A DNA stretch of 6,496 nucleotides from Planctomycetota bacterium. Lineage in GTDB: Bacteria; Planctomycetota; B129-G9. Both the position numbers and the translations under genes were made by a program. The stretch's first letter is position 1; each line of letters begins with the position of its first letter. Positions 1 to 5,549 of this stretch are shown one piece after another. The stretch covers positions 1 to 6,496 of the forward strand of contig QNCA01000080.1 of the NCBI GenBank assembly GCA_003644325.1. Direction: 5' to 3'. The notes under the pieces were generated by a model. That model was not told the origin of the DNA, did no database searches, and was given only the letters and a program-made list of their open reading frames with translations.

Positions 1-433
1 CCACGGGCATTCCCTCGCTCAGTCCGTCGAGAGAGCCGTGGTCTATGTAGAGAGTGCGTCGCATCGGGCCGGTGCCGCCTTTGAAGATGATAGCCGCGCC
101 GACGATATCGCCTTCGGGCAGGCCGTAACGGCGACGGTTCGCGCGAAACGCCCGGTAGGCGGCGAGCGCGTTTTGCGTGTCGCTGAGTCGGCCCTTGAGT
201 CCGGCTATTTCCCCGCGCAGATGTTCATTCTCTTCAACAAGCGCCGCCTCGCGTTCCGAGGACGGACGGCCGGACAGTCGGCCGACGTTCGCCGCGAGCA
301 TTCGCCGGCCTTCGCCGACCGGACGGAGCGGCGCGGCGGCGAACATCCTGAGCCTGCCGGTCAACGCCGGGGGCAGCAGTATCAGCAAGAGCGAAATGGC
401 AATCGGCAGGATGGTGGTCAGGTTCTTGCGCAT
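1..433 (-). CDS. mreC: Rod shape-determining protein MreC, N-terminal part (runs off left edge)
   Basis: MreC is a bitopic inner-membrane protein of the elongasome. It links cytoplasmic MreB filaments to periplasmic peptidoglycan synthases. The first 144 codons are visible, reading from ATG at 433-431 to the window edge, so the C-terminal part is missing. The order of parts fits the family: a basic start (MRKN), a hydrophobic anchor at residues 7-24, a short coiled-coil stretch at about 60-92, and the beginning of the beta domain from about 108 with IDHGSLDGLSEGMPV at 130-144, a hallmark segment of MreC. It lies downstream of mreB on the same strand, which is the classical order. The gap to mreB is 156 nt and contains a terminator-like hairpin. 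No clear Shine-Dalgarno precedes the ATG; it was chosen because the basic residues and the anchor follow immediately. Identification is firm; the exact start is moderately firm. Confidence 0.9.
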   Translation of the reverse strand, partial: MRKNLTTILPIAISLLLILLPPALTGRLRMFAAAPLRPVGEGRRMLAANVGRLSGRPSSEREAALVEENEHLRGEIAGLKGRLSDTQNALAAYRAFRANRRRYGLPEGDIVGAAIIFKGGTGPMRRTLYIDHGSLDGLSEGMPV

Positions 434-486
434 GTCTGCGTGTATTCGAAAGCCGTCCTGCGGGCAGGGGTCGCGGTCGCGGCAAC

Positions 487-548
487 AAAAAAACAGAGGC
501 AACCCGCGGCATCGCCCCGGGCGAAACGGCCGCCGAGACCGGCCTCTG
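487..548 (-). terminator. Terminator or attenuator-like hairpin between mreB and mreC
   Basis: Read on the minus strand, CAGAGGC (548-542) pairs perfectly with GCCTCTG (500-494), followed directly by seven T residues (493-487). The 41-nt interior can fold further: GCGGC with GCCGC, and inside that CGCC with GGCG. Hairpin plus T-tract is the layout of an intrinsic terminator for transcripts leaving mreB. The large interior makes it weaker than a compact hairpin, so partial read-through into mreC is plausible. On the plus strand it has no T-tract, which fits a minus-strand role. No convincing promoter is visible in the 53 nt between the T-tract and mreC. Confidence 0.5.
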
Positions 549-589
549 CTCTCGCACCTATCTCGATGCTCCCGAATGGGAGCGCTCCG

Positions 590-1642
590 TCAAATCTGGT
601 CTTCGCTGCTCGCCAGTATTTTCGCCAGCAGGTCTATCTGCTCCAGTATTTCCGCGGTTCCCTTTGCCACGACGGTGAGCGGGTCCGCGGCAAGGGTGCA
701 GGGGATTCCGGTTTCCTCCATGAGTACCTTGTCCAGCCCTCGGAGCAGCCCTCCGCCGCCGCAAAGGATCATACCGTTGTCCACAAGGTCTCCGGCGAGT
801 TCGGGGGGGGTCTTCTCCAGGGTCACCTTGACGGCGTTGATTATGAGTTCCACCGGTTCGCGCAGTGCGTCTCTGATTTCCTCGGAGTTAATGACCGCCC
901 TTCGCGGGAGGCCGGCGATGGAATCCACTCCCTTGACTTCCATGGAGAGTTCCTCTTCAAGGGGATGGGCGGAGCCTATCTGCATCTTGATTCTTTCGGC
1001 GGTCTGGTCTCCGATGAGCAGGTTGTAGGTGCGCTTGATGTAGTGCTTGACGGCATCGTCCATTTCGTCCCCGGCAACGCGGATGCTCTCGGAGGTAACG
1101 ATGCCGGCGAGCGATATGACGGCGACCTCGGTGGTGCCGCCGCCGATGTCGACTATCATGTTTGCGGTTGGTTCCTGTACCGGCAGTCCGACGCCAATGC
1201 CCGCGGCCATTGGTTCTTCGATAAGATAGACCTTGCGGGCGCCGGCGCGCTCGGCGGAGTTGGTGACGGCACGCTTTTCGACGGCGGTGATGCCGGAGGG
1301 TATGGATATGACAACGCGCGGCTTGACGCCCCACTTGCGGTTGTGGACCTTGCGAATGAAGTAGCCGAGCATCGCCTCGGTGATGTCGAAGTCGGCGATG
1401 ACGCCGTCTTTGAGCGGTCTGATGGCGACGATATTCGCCGGGGTTTTGCCCCACATTTCTTTCGCAACGAGGCCGACGGCGTTTCCGTTGAGGAGTACCT
1501 GGTTGGTGCCGCGCTTCACGGCGACAACGGAAGGTTCGCTGAGGACAATGCCTTCTCCGCGGACGCAGACAAGGGTGTTGGCCGTGCCGAGGTCTATTCC
1601 CATATCAAGCGAGAAAAGACCAAGCAATTTGTCGAATAGCAT
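590..1642 (-). CDS. mreB: Rod shape-determining protein MreB (actin-like ATPase)
   Basis: MreB is a bacterial actin homologue that polymerises on ATP at the inner membrane and directs lateral peptidoglycan synthesis with MreC, MreD, RodA and PBP2. The 350-aa product has normal family length. Phosphate-1 motif MGIDLGTANT is at residues 14-23, LIEEPMAAGIG at 140-150, phosphate-2 loop IVDIGGGTTEVAVIS at 163-177, GDQTAERIKMQIGSA at 211-225, and the adenosine motif MILCGGGGLLRGLD at 291-304. The hydrophobic N-terminus (MLFDKLLGLF) precedes the actin fold, as expected for membrane attachment. ATG at 1642 has a GAGAGGGG Shine-Dalgarno stretch a few bases upstream. The gene sits between a small membrane protein upstream and mreC downstream, all on the minus strand. 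No frameshift or missing motif was seen. Confidence 0.98.
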   Translation of the reverse strand: MLFDKLLGLFSLDMGIDLGTANTLVCVRGEGIVLSEPSVVAVKRGTNQVLLNGNAVGLVAKEMWGKTPANIVAIRPLKDGVIADFDITEAMLGYFIRKVHNRKWGVKPRVVISIPSGITAVEKRAVTNSAERAGARKVYLIEEPMAAGIGVGLPVQEPTANMIVDIGGGTTEVAVISLAGIVTSESIRVAGDEMDDAVKHYIKRTYNLLIGDQTAERIKMQIGSAHPLEEELSMEVKGVDSIAGLPRRAVINSEEIRDALREPVELIINAVKVTLEKTPPELAGDLVDNGMILCGGGGLLRGLDKVLMEETGIPCTLAADPLTVVAKGTAEILEQIDLLAKILASSEDQI

Positions 1643-1683
1643 ATTCCCCTCTCAAAATATGCCGCTTGGTTGCGTGAATTATT

Positions 1684-1700
1684 CCCCTTGCTGCAAGGGC
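1684..1700 (-). other. Small hairpin between the 47-aa gene and mreB
   Basis: CCCTTG (1699-1694 on the minus strand) pairs with CAAGGG (1690-1685) across a 3-nt loop, in the 61-nt gap just after the stop of the small membrane protein gene. No T-tract follows, so it is unlikely to be a strong terminator. It could act as an mRNA processing or stability element that adjusts mreB expression relative to the genes before it. That role is inference. Confidence 0.3.
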
Positions 1701-1703
1701 TCC

Positions 1704-1847
1704 CTACCACGCCATGAAGCAAATAACAGCCGCAAGCGCGGTGAACACGGCGGAAACGATGAGCATAATGGTCGTCATGCCGCCTGCGCCGTGGGCTTCA
1801 TATTCATCATCAACCACGTTGAAGAAGTTTTCTTCGGGTAACTGCAT
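1704..1847 (-). CDS. Small single-pass membrane protein, 47 aa, unknown function
   Basis: No family recognised. The frame starts at ATG 1847-1845 and stops with TAG at 1706-1704. The first 23 residues are hydrophilic and acidic (PEEN, then VVDDEYEAHGAGG). A hydrophobic segment of about 22 residues (about 24-45, starting MTTIMLIVSAVF) follows, and the protein ends CFMAW. This is a C-terminally anchored membrane protein layout; by charge the acidic part could lie on either side. It fits between the coiled-coil protein gene (60 nt upstream) and mreB (61 nt downstream) on the same strand, suggesting cotranscription and a link to cell shape. Its Shine-Dalgarno is weak (a GGA about 10 nt upstream). 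The reading frame is open back to the stop of the upstream gene, so an in-frame TTG six codons earlier is an alternative start. A longer frame through the same DNA in another phase lacks a membrane segment and was rejected. Confidence 0.6.
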   Translation of the reverse strand: MQLPEENFFNVVDDEYEAHGAGGMTTIMLIVSAVFTALAAVICFMAW

Positions 1848-1907
1848 GCCGCCAACATCCAAAGCAAACCATAGGGAGACGCCCGGGCCCGCGCAGAGTC
1901 CGATGAA

Positions 1908-2744
1908 TCAAAAATCCTGCACCGTTGCCGTATCGCCGCTCTTGATTTCCTTGCCGTCTTCTTCCCAGTCAATCCGGGCAATACTCGTATGTTTGTCTAT
2001 TTCGATTATGGTTACGCGGCCCTTAAGGCGTTCGGTGCTGTTCCACACGAAGAGTTTAACCCCGTTTTTCAGGCCTTCCTCGCTGCCCATGTCCAGACCG
2101 ACGATGGCATAGCCGCCCTCGTCGCGTTTGACCTCGAGCACGGTGCAACTGACTTTGGGCGGCTTTGAAGGATGCCCATCGGGCGGGGACTCACCCCCAC
2201 CGCTCCTGCGCAGCATCTTGATTTCTTCTTCGAGTTTCTTGTTCTTGTCTTTTAACTCTTGAATATCGACCTTCTCGGCATGGTTGAGTTTGCCCTGAAG
2301 TTCCTCCACCTTGTTTCGCAGTTCTGCGTTTTCCTCTAACGTCTTGCGATAATCCGCCACCAGTTCGGCGACATCCGCTTGCAGGTCCTTCAACTGCATT
2401 CTCAGGCCGTCAATGGTTTTCTTGCAGCGGGCGATTTCCTCGTCCTTTGCCTCGTTTTCACCCCTAAGCCTCTCAACATCCTGCTGCAGGGATGAGATTT
2501 CCTTCTGCTGATTTTCTTTCTCGCGTCTCAGAGAATCATTTTGTCTCTTCAGTTCTTCGTTGTCGCCCTTGTACTTGTCAAGGTCCTCTCGGGCGCTTTT
2601 CAATTCTTTATTCGCCGCGTTAAATCGGTCTTCGTCCGCCCTGTGGCTCTCCTGCGATTTACTGAAAGCGCCCACCGCGGCAACAACAAATATCACGCTG
2701 AATACCAGAACTATGATTATGAGAATCTTATCGACGCCCGTCAT
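1908..2744 (-). CDS. Membrane-anchored coiled-coil protein with C-terminal beta domain (MreC-like layout)
   Basis: Not assigned to a named family. The 278-aa product has a hydrophobic anchor at residues 7-27 (ILIIIVLVFSVIFVVAAVGAF), a highly charged coiled coil from about 34 to 180 rich in Glu, Lys, Gln and Leu, a Gly/Pro linker at 182-197 (GGGESPPDGHPSKPP), and a compact beta-rich domain at 198-278. The beta domain contains GLDMGSEEGLKNGVKLFVW at 216-234, resembling the MreC segment IDHGSLDGLSEGMPV encoded 1.5 kb downstream. Such anchor, coiled-coil and beta-domain proteins usually work as envelope scaffolds, with the coiled coil and beta domain outside the inner membrane. It is first in the run leading to mreB, with its own near-consensus promoter, and ATG 2744 has GGAG about 8 nt upstream. 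A direct tie to MreB filaments is inference from order and architecture. An unrelated envelope or trafficking scaffold remains possible. Confidence 0.85.
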   Translation of the reverse strand: MTGVDKILIIIVLVFSVIFVVAAVGAFSKSQESHRADEDRFNAANKELKSAREDLDKYKGDNEELKRQNDSLRREKENQQKEISSLQQDVERLRGENEAKDEEIARCKKTIDGLRMQLKDLQADVAELVADYRKTLEENAELRNKVEELQGKLNHAEKVDIQELKDKNKKLEEEIKMLRRSGGGESPPDGHPSKPPKVSCTVLEVKRDEGGYAIVGLDMGSEEGLKNGVKLFVWNSTERLKGRVTIIEIDKHTSIARIDWEEDGKEIKSGDTATVQDF

Positions 2745-2755
2745 GAGGTTCTCCG

Positions 2756-2770
2756 ATAGACTTATAGACT
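2756..2770 (-). repeat. Tandem 7-bp direct repeat in the 5' leader
   Basis: ATAGACT occurs at 2756-2762 and again at 2764-2770 (AGTCTAT twice on the minus strand), separated by one base. It lies between the minus-strand promoter and the Shine-Dalgarno of the coiled-coil gene. A protein-binding site is possible, but chance is also reasonable for so short a repeat. Confidence 0.35.
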
Positions 2771-2801
2771 AAGGGCGCAAACTCTCCCAACCCAAACACT
2801 T

Positions 2802-2830
2802 ATTCTAAGAACGTAAAAATCCCCTGTCAA
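2802..2830 (-). promoter_or_regulatory. Near-consensus sigma70 promoter for the coiled-coil/mreB genes
   Basis: On the minus strand the -35 box is a perfect TTGACA (2830-2825), the spacer is 17 nt, and the -10 box is TAGAAT (2807-2802), five of six matches to TATAAT. Transcription would start near 2795, leaving a leader of about 50 nt before the coiled-coil gene ATG at 2744. It is the only strong minus-strand promoter I see upstream of mreB, so it probably serves the coiled-coil gene, the 47-aa gene and mreB together. Confidence 0.75.
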
Positions 2831-2874
2831 GTAATATTCCGCCTTTTTTCGCATCTTCGGATCAAACGTAAAAA
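2810..2874. repeat. 10-bp direct repeat in the divergent promoter region
   Basis: AACGTAAAAA occurs at 2810-2819 and 2865-2874, 55 bp apart. The first copy lies in the spacer of the minus-strand promoter; the second ends about 16 bp before the -35 box of the plus-strand promoter. This may be a shared operator or simply an A-rich coincidence. Between the copies lie a run of six T (about 2844-2849) and otherwise featureless sequence. Confidence 0.3.
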
Positions 2875-2890
2875 GCCCGGGAGAATTCGG

Positions 2891-2918
2891 TTGACTTTCC
2901 GGGGGAGACTGGTATACT
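2891..2918 (+). promoter_or_regulatory. Strong sigma70 promoter with extended -10 for rpsB-tsf
   Basis: TTGACT (2891-2896), a 16-nt spacer and TATACT (2913-2918) match the housekeeping consensus at five of six and five of six positions. A TGG directly before TATACT gives the TGn extended -10 element. The expected start is near 2925, leaving a leader of about 140 nt before rpsB. Such a strong promoter suits ribosomal protein and elongation factor genes. Confidence 0.8.
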
Positions 2919-2924
2919 CACGGC

Positions 2925-3066
2925 CCTTTTGGGGCGGTCGGTACGTGGCGTGCCGGCTATTATTGCGGTATTCATTTTCTTGTCTTAACGAGCGCAGGCA
3001 ATTTGCCGCGCCGATGGACGGCGCTGGGAAACCCTGCCGTCTTGTGCGATTTCTCAGGAGCAAACT
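2925..3066 (+). promoter_or_regulatory. Structured rpsB mRNA leader, candidate autoregulatory element
   Basis: The leader can form three hairpins. Hairpin 1: 2937-2945 pairs with 2949-2957 (9 bp with two G-U pairs, 3-nt loop). Hairpin 2: GCGCCG (3008-3013) with CGGCGC (3019-3024), 5-nt loop. Hairpin 3: GACGGC (3017-3022) with GCCGTC (3036-3041), enclosing GGG-AAA-CCC (3026-3034). Hairpins 2 and 3 share bases and exclude each other, just upstream of the AGGAG at 3056-3060. In gamma-proteobacteria, S2 represses rpsB-tsf through the rpsB leader; an analogous control here is inference from structure, as no match to the known leader motif was tested. Confidence 0.45.
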
Positions 3067-4227
3067 TTGCCGATTTCATCAATCAGGGCCCTCGTGGACG
3101 CGGGGGTGCACTTCGGCCATCGCGCCAGCCGATGGAACCCCAAGATGGCGCCCTTCATCCATTCCAAACGCAACCTCATCCACATCATCGACCTGAAAGA
3201 GACCCTCAGGGGTCTGGTGCGCGCGCGGCACTTCCTGACAAATATCGCGGCAACCGGCGGCACGGTCCTCTTCGTGGGCACCAAGCGGCAGGCCAAGGCG
3301 ATTGTCGAAGAAGTCGCAAAGGACTGCGGCATGCCCGGCGTGAGCGAGCGCTGGCTGGGCGGTACGCTTACGAACTACGCCACAATCCGCTCGCGGCTGG
3401 CGCGCCTCGAAGAAATCGAATCTATGGAGAAGACCGGCGAGATAGAACGCTTCAGCAAGAAGATGATATCCGCGCTTATGCGCGAAAAGCGAAAACTCCT
3501 CCGCAACCTTGAAGGCATCCGCACGCTCAACCGCATGCCCGCCGCGCTGGTCGTCGTTGACCCGGGCCACGAAGAAATAGCCGTGAAAGAGGGCCACAAA
3601 CTGGACATCCCGGTAATAGCCCTCATAGACACCGACTCCGACCCGACACTGGTGGATATACCAATACCCTGCAATGACGACGCCATGCGGAGCGTCCAGA
3701 TTCTCCTGGCGGAACTCGGGGCGGCGGTCAAGGAAGGGGCAAAGAAATATGCGGCAGGCGCCGGCGAACGCATCAAGGCCAAGAAAGAGGCGGCCGCCGC
3801 GGCTCCCGCAGGCGCGGGTCCCGACGCGGGCCGCCGGCCTGCTCGAAAGCGCCCGCGCCGCTCCGCGACCAGAAGACGCGGCAAACCACGACCGGGCGCG
3901 AAAGGCAGGCCTGTCGCACAACAAGGCAAAACGGCACCCCCCGCCCCGCCTGCCAAAGAGGCGGAAACAGCGGCAAAACCCGCAGAATCTAAGCCTGAAC
4001 AGGCCAAGCCCGAACAGGCCAAGCCTGAACAGGCCAAGCCCGAACAGGCCAAGCCTGAACAGGCCAAACCTGAACAGGCCAAACCACAGACGGCCGAGGA
4101 GACCGTTGCGACCGAGGTGAAGGTCGAACCGGCCGCGCCCGCGCCCGAGGCAAGGCCCACACCGGCCGCACCTGCGCCGGAAGCCGAGGAGAAGAAGGAC
4201 ACCGAAGAGAGGAACAAAACCGAATAG
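3067..4227 (+). CDS. rpsB: 30S ribosomal protein S2 with long repeat-bearing C-terminal tail
   Basis: S2 (bacterial uS2) binds the 30S subunit near S1 and is needed for translation initiation. The core, about residues 1-240, is typical: [17 protein letters not shown] at 11-27, FVGTKRQAK at 69-77, [13 protein letters not shown] at 95-107, [12 protein letters not shown] at 162-173 and [12 protein letters not shown] at 182-193. Translation starts at TTG 3067-3069: AGGAG lies 6 nt upstream and the protein matches the family from its first residues. Beyond the core is a tail of about 145 residues: an Ala stretch, an Arg/Lys-rich patch at 256-283, six KPEQA repeats at 309-338 plus a degenerate seventh, then an acidic Pro/Ala/Glu end. 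Most S2 proteins end near 230-260 residues, so at 386 aa this one is unusually long. It is cotranscribed with tsf, 109 nt downstream. Confidence 0.97.
   Translation: MPISSIRALVDAGVHFGHRASRWNPKMAPFIHSKRNLIHIIDLKETLRGLVRARHFLTNIAATGGTVLFVGTKRQAKAIVEEVAKDCGMPGVSERWLGGTLTNYATIRSRLARLEEIESMEKTGEIERFSKKMISALMREKRKLLRNLEGIRTLNRMPAALVVVDPGHEEIAVKEGHKLDIPVIALIDTDSDPTLVDIPIPCNDDAMRSVQILLAELGAAVKEGAKKYAAGAGERIKAKKEAAAAAPAGAGPDAGRRPARKRPRRSATRRRGKPRPGAKGRPVAQQGKTAPPAPPAKEAETAAKPAESKPEQAKPEQAKPEQAKPEQAKPEQAKPEQAKPQTAEETVATEVKVEPAAPAPEARPTPAAPAPEAEEKKDTEERNKTE
3991..4095 (+). repeat. 15-bp tandem repeat inside rpsB (KPEQA)
   Basis: Six units of 15 bp run from 3991 to 4080, each encoding KPEQA, and a diverged seventh at 4081-4095 encodes KPQTA. 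Units differ only at wobble bases: the Pro codon goes CCT, CCC, CCT, CCC, CCT, CCT and the last full unit starts AAA rather than AAG. The T/C alternation suggests growth by duplication of a 30-bp pair. Because the unit is a multiple of three, copy number can change without breaking the frame. Confidence 0.95.
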
Positions 4228-4336
4228 GGTGCACGCCGCAGGTTCCGGAACAGGAACGACGCCGGAACGCGTGAGACGGGTTCTCGAAGAAACAGGTCCC
4301 CACAGGCAACAACAAAATCAATCAACGGAGAACGGC

Positions 4337-5194
4337 ATGACGGTAACCGCGCAACAGGTCAAAGAATTGAGAGACAGAACCGGACTGGGCATGATGGCCT
4401 GCAAAAAGGCGCTTGTCGAAACGGACGGCAACCCCGAGGCGGCGATAGAACTTTTGCGCAAGAAAGGCGCACTGAAGGCGGCCAAGAAAGCGGAACGCAC
4501 AGCCGCCGACGGAAGCGTGGCGATAGTAACAAATGAGGACGGCACCTGTGGGGCAATGATTGAATTTGCGTGCGAGACTGACTTCGTCGCCCGCAACGCC
4601 GAGTTCGCCGCGGCGGCCGAGAAGTTCGCCGGCAAAGTGCTTGCCTGGGACCTTGACGGGACCAGCGAGAACCTGGCGGCGTTTGACCCCGAGGGCCAAA
4701 TCTCCGGCGAGGTGGAGGGGCTTATCGCCAAGATGGGTGAAAACATGCGAGTATCCCGCTTCGCGCGCGTCACGGCCGGAAACGGCACAGTCGGTCACTA
4801 CGTGCACTCAAACAGGAAAATCGGGGTCCTGGTCGAGTTGGCCGTGAACGCTGAAACGCGCGGCAGGGACGAAGTCGCCGCCCTTGCCAGGGACATCTGC
4901 ATGCAGATAGCGTCGCTCAACCCCATAGCCGTGCGCACGGACCAGGTGCCGGCGAATATAGTTGAGCAGGAGAAGGCCATCTATCGCGAACAGGTAAAGG
5001 ACAAACCGGAAAAGGTGCAGGAAAAGATAGTCGCCGGAAAACTGCGCTCGTACTTCAAGGACTGCGTGCTGCTGGAACAACCTTTCGTAAAAGAGCCGAA
5101 AAAGTCCGTGAGACAGCACATCGCCGAAGCGGGCAAACAGGCCGGCGGCGAGATAGAAGTGGTACGCTTTGTCCGCTTTCAGGTCGGACAGTAA
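4337..5194 (+). CDS. tsf: Translation elongation factor Ts (EF-Ts)
   Basis: EF-Ts is the guanine-nucleotide exchange factor that releases GDP from EF-Tu. The 285-aa product has the UBA-like N-terminal domain with TGLGMMACKKAL at residues 15-26, the EF-Tu-contacting CETDFVARN at 79-87, a core segment GTVGHYVHSNRKIGVLVE at 150-167, and the C-terminal LLEQPFVKEPKKSV (245-258) followed by VVRFVRFQVGQ. The length is normal for the family. ATG 4337 was chosen because GGAG lies 6 nt upstream and the UBA domain begins at once; the frame stays open 36 codons further upstream, but that part has no homology-like features. It follows rpsB by 109 nt, the usual pair, and ends at an intrinsic terminator. 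pyrH and frr, which often come next in other bacteria, are not here. Confidence 0.97.
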   Translation: MTVTAQQVKELRDRTGLGMMACKKALVETDGNPEAAIELLRKKGALKAAKKAERTAADGSVAIVTNEDGTCGAMIEFACETDFVARNAEFAAAAEKFAGKVLAWDLDGTSENLAAFDPEGQISGEVEGLIAKMGENMRVSRFARVTAGNGTVGHYVHSNRKIGVLVELAVNAETRGRDEVAALARDICMQIASLNPIAVRTDQVPANIVEQEKAIYREQVKDKPEKVQEKIVAGKLRSYFKDCVLLEQPFVKEPKKSVRQHIAEAGKQAGGEIEVVRFVRFQVGQ

Positions 5195-5216
5195 GAGGAA
5201 CCCCGCACGCTAGCAA

Positions 5217-5249
5217 GGTCCGCGACGCCTTCAACGCCGCGGACCTTTT
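5217..5249 (+). terminator. Intrinsic terminator after tsf
   Basis: GGTCCGCG (5217-5224) and CGCGGACC (5238-5245) form a perfect 8-bp GC-rich stem with a 13-nt loop, followed directly by TTTT (5246-5249). It lies 22 nt after the tsf stop and closes the rpsB-tsf unit ahead of convergent genes. In the opposite direction the T-tract is poor, so it acts mainly on the plus strand. Confidence 0.85.
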
Positions 5250-5269
5250 CACGGTAAGCGCTCCCGTCA

Positions 5270-5287
5270 AATCGCCTTCGAGCGATT
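5270..5287 (-). terminator. Possible weak terminator after the 86-aa gene
   Basis: AATCGC (minus strand 5287-5282) pairs with GCGATT (5275-5270) with a 6-nt loop, beginning one base after the TGA of the 86-aa gene. Only three T residues follow the stem, so termination would be inefficient, but the position is right for the end of the right-hand minus-strand genes. Confidence 0.35.
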
Positions 5288-5288
5288 C

Positions 5289-5549
5289 TCATTCTTTCTT
5301 GAACTGGTCCTTCATGTCGTCGGCTTCCAGTTGCGATTCGAGCAGTCGGTACACCAACAGCGCCGCAGTTGAGATGGCCACGGGGTCGTCGTGCTGGAGC
5401 GCCAACTGGCTGATGAACTCCGCTATGCAGGGATTTTCGCTCTCAAGCCGCTCCAGCAGTCCCACGACGTACTGGTTGCCGGGCTCGCGCTCCATCTCGG
5501 CCTTTATCGCGTAGCCGACTTCCTGCGTGACTATCGGCAGTTTCGGCAT
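5289..5549 (-). CDS. Hypothetical protein, 86 aa, coupled to the DUF2905-type gene
   Basis: No family or function recognised. The protein has no membrane segment or cysteine-pair motif and looks mostly helical and acidic: MPKLPIVTQEVG at the start, a charged helix around 16-37 (AEMEREP, LLERLESE), ENPCIAEFISQLALQ at 38-52, and a C-terminal helix ALLVYRLLESQLEADD at 63-78. The ATG at 5549 overlaps the upstream TGA by one base (TGATG), and a strong GGGGAGGAG Shine-Dalgarno lies within the end of the upstream gene, so translational coupling is likely. A longer frame reaching to 5801 overlaps the upstream gene and was not used. Helical bundle shape and pairing with a small membrane protein suggest a cytoplasmic partner, which is inference only. 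Confidence 0.8.
   Translation of the reverse strand: MPKLPIVTQEVGYAIKAEMEREPGNQYVVGLLERLESENPCIAEFISQLALQHDDPVAISTAALLVYRLLESQLEADDMKDQFKKE

Noticed and set aside
38..1639. Plus-strand 533-aa open frame
   Set aside because: It is antisense to mreC and mreB, both of which show clear family motifs; the product is low-complexity and Gly/Asp/Arg-rich, as expected of a GC-rich shadow frame.
1775..1981. Minus-strand 68-aa frame between the coiled-coil gene and mreB
   Set aside because: It overlaps the end of the coiled-coil gene and lacks any membrane or domain feature; the 47-aa frame in another phase is a better candidate.
3079..3924. Minus-strand 281-aa open frame
   Set aside because: Antisense to the conserved S2 core, with no recognisable motif.
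4242..4251. Palindrome GTTCCGGAAC between rpsB and tsf
   Set aside because: The perfect 10-bp palindrome has no T-tract or repeat partner; too short and isolated to call as an operator or terminator.
3375..4325. Minus-strand 316-aa open frame
   Set aside because: It is antisense to rpsB; its repeat of CSGLA is only the reverse reading of the 15-bp repeat in the S2 tail.
4229..4336. 36-codon upstream extension of tsf
   Set aside because: The extension has no EF-Ts-like sequence, and ATG 4337 has a GGAG at proper spacing directly before the UBA domain.
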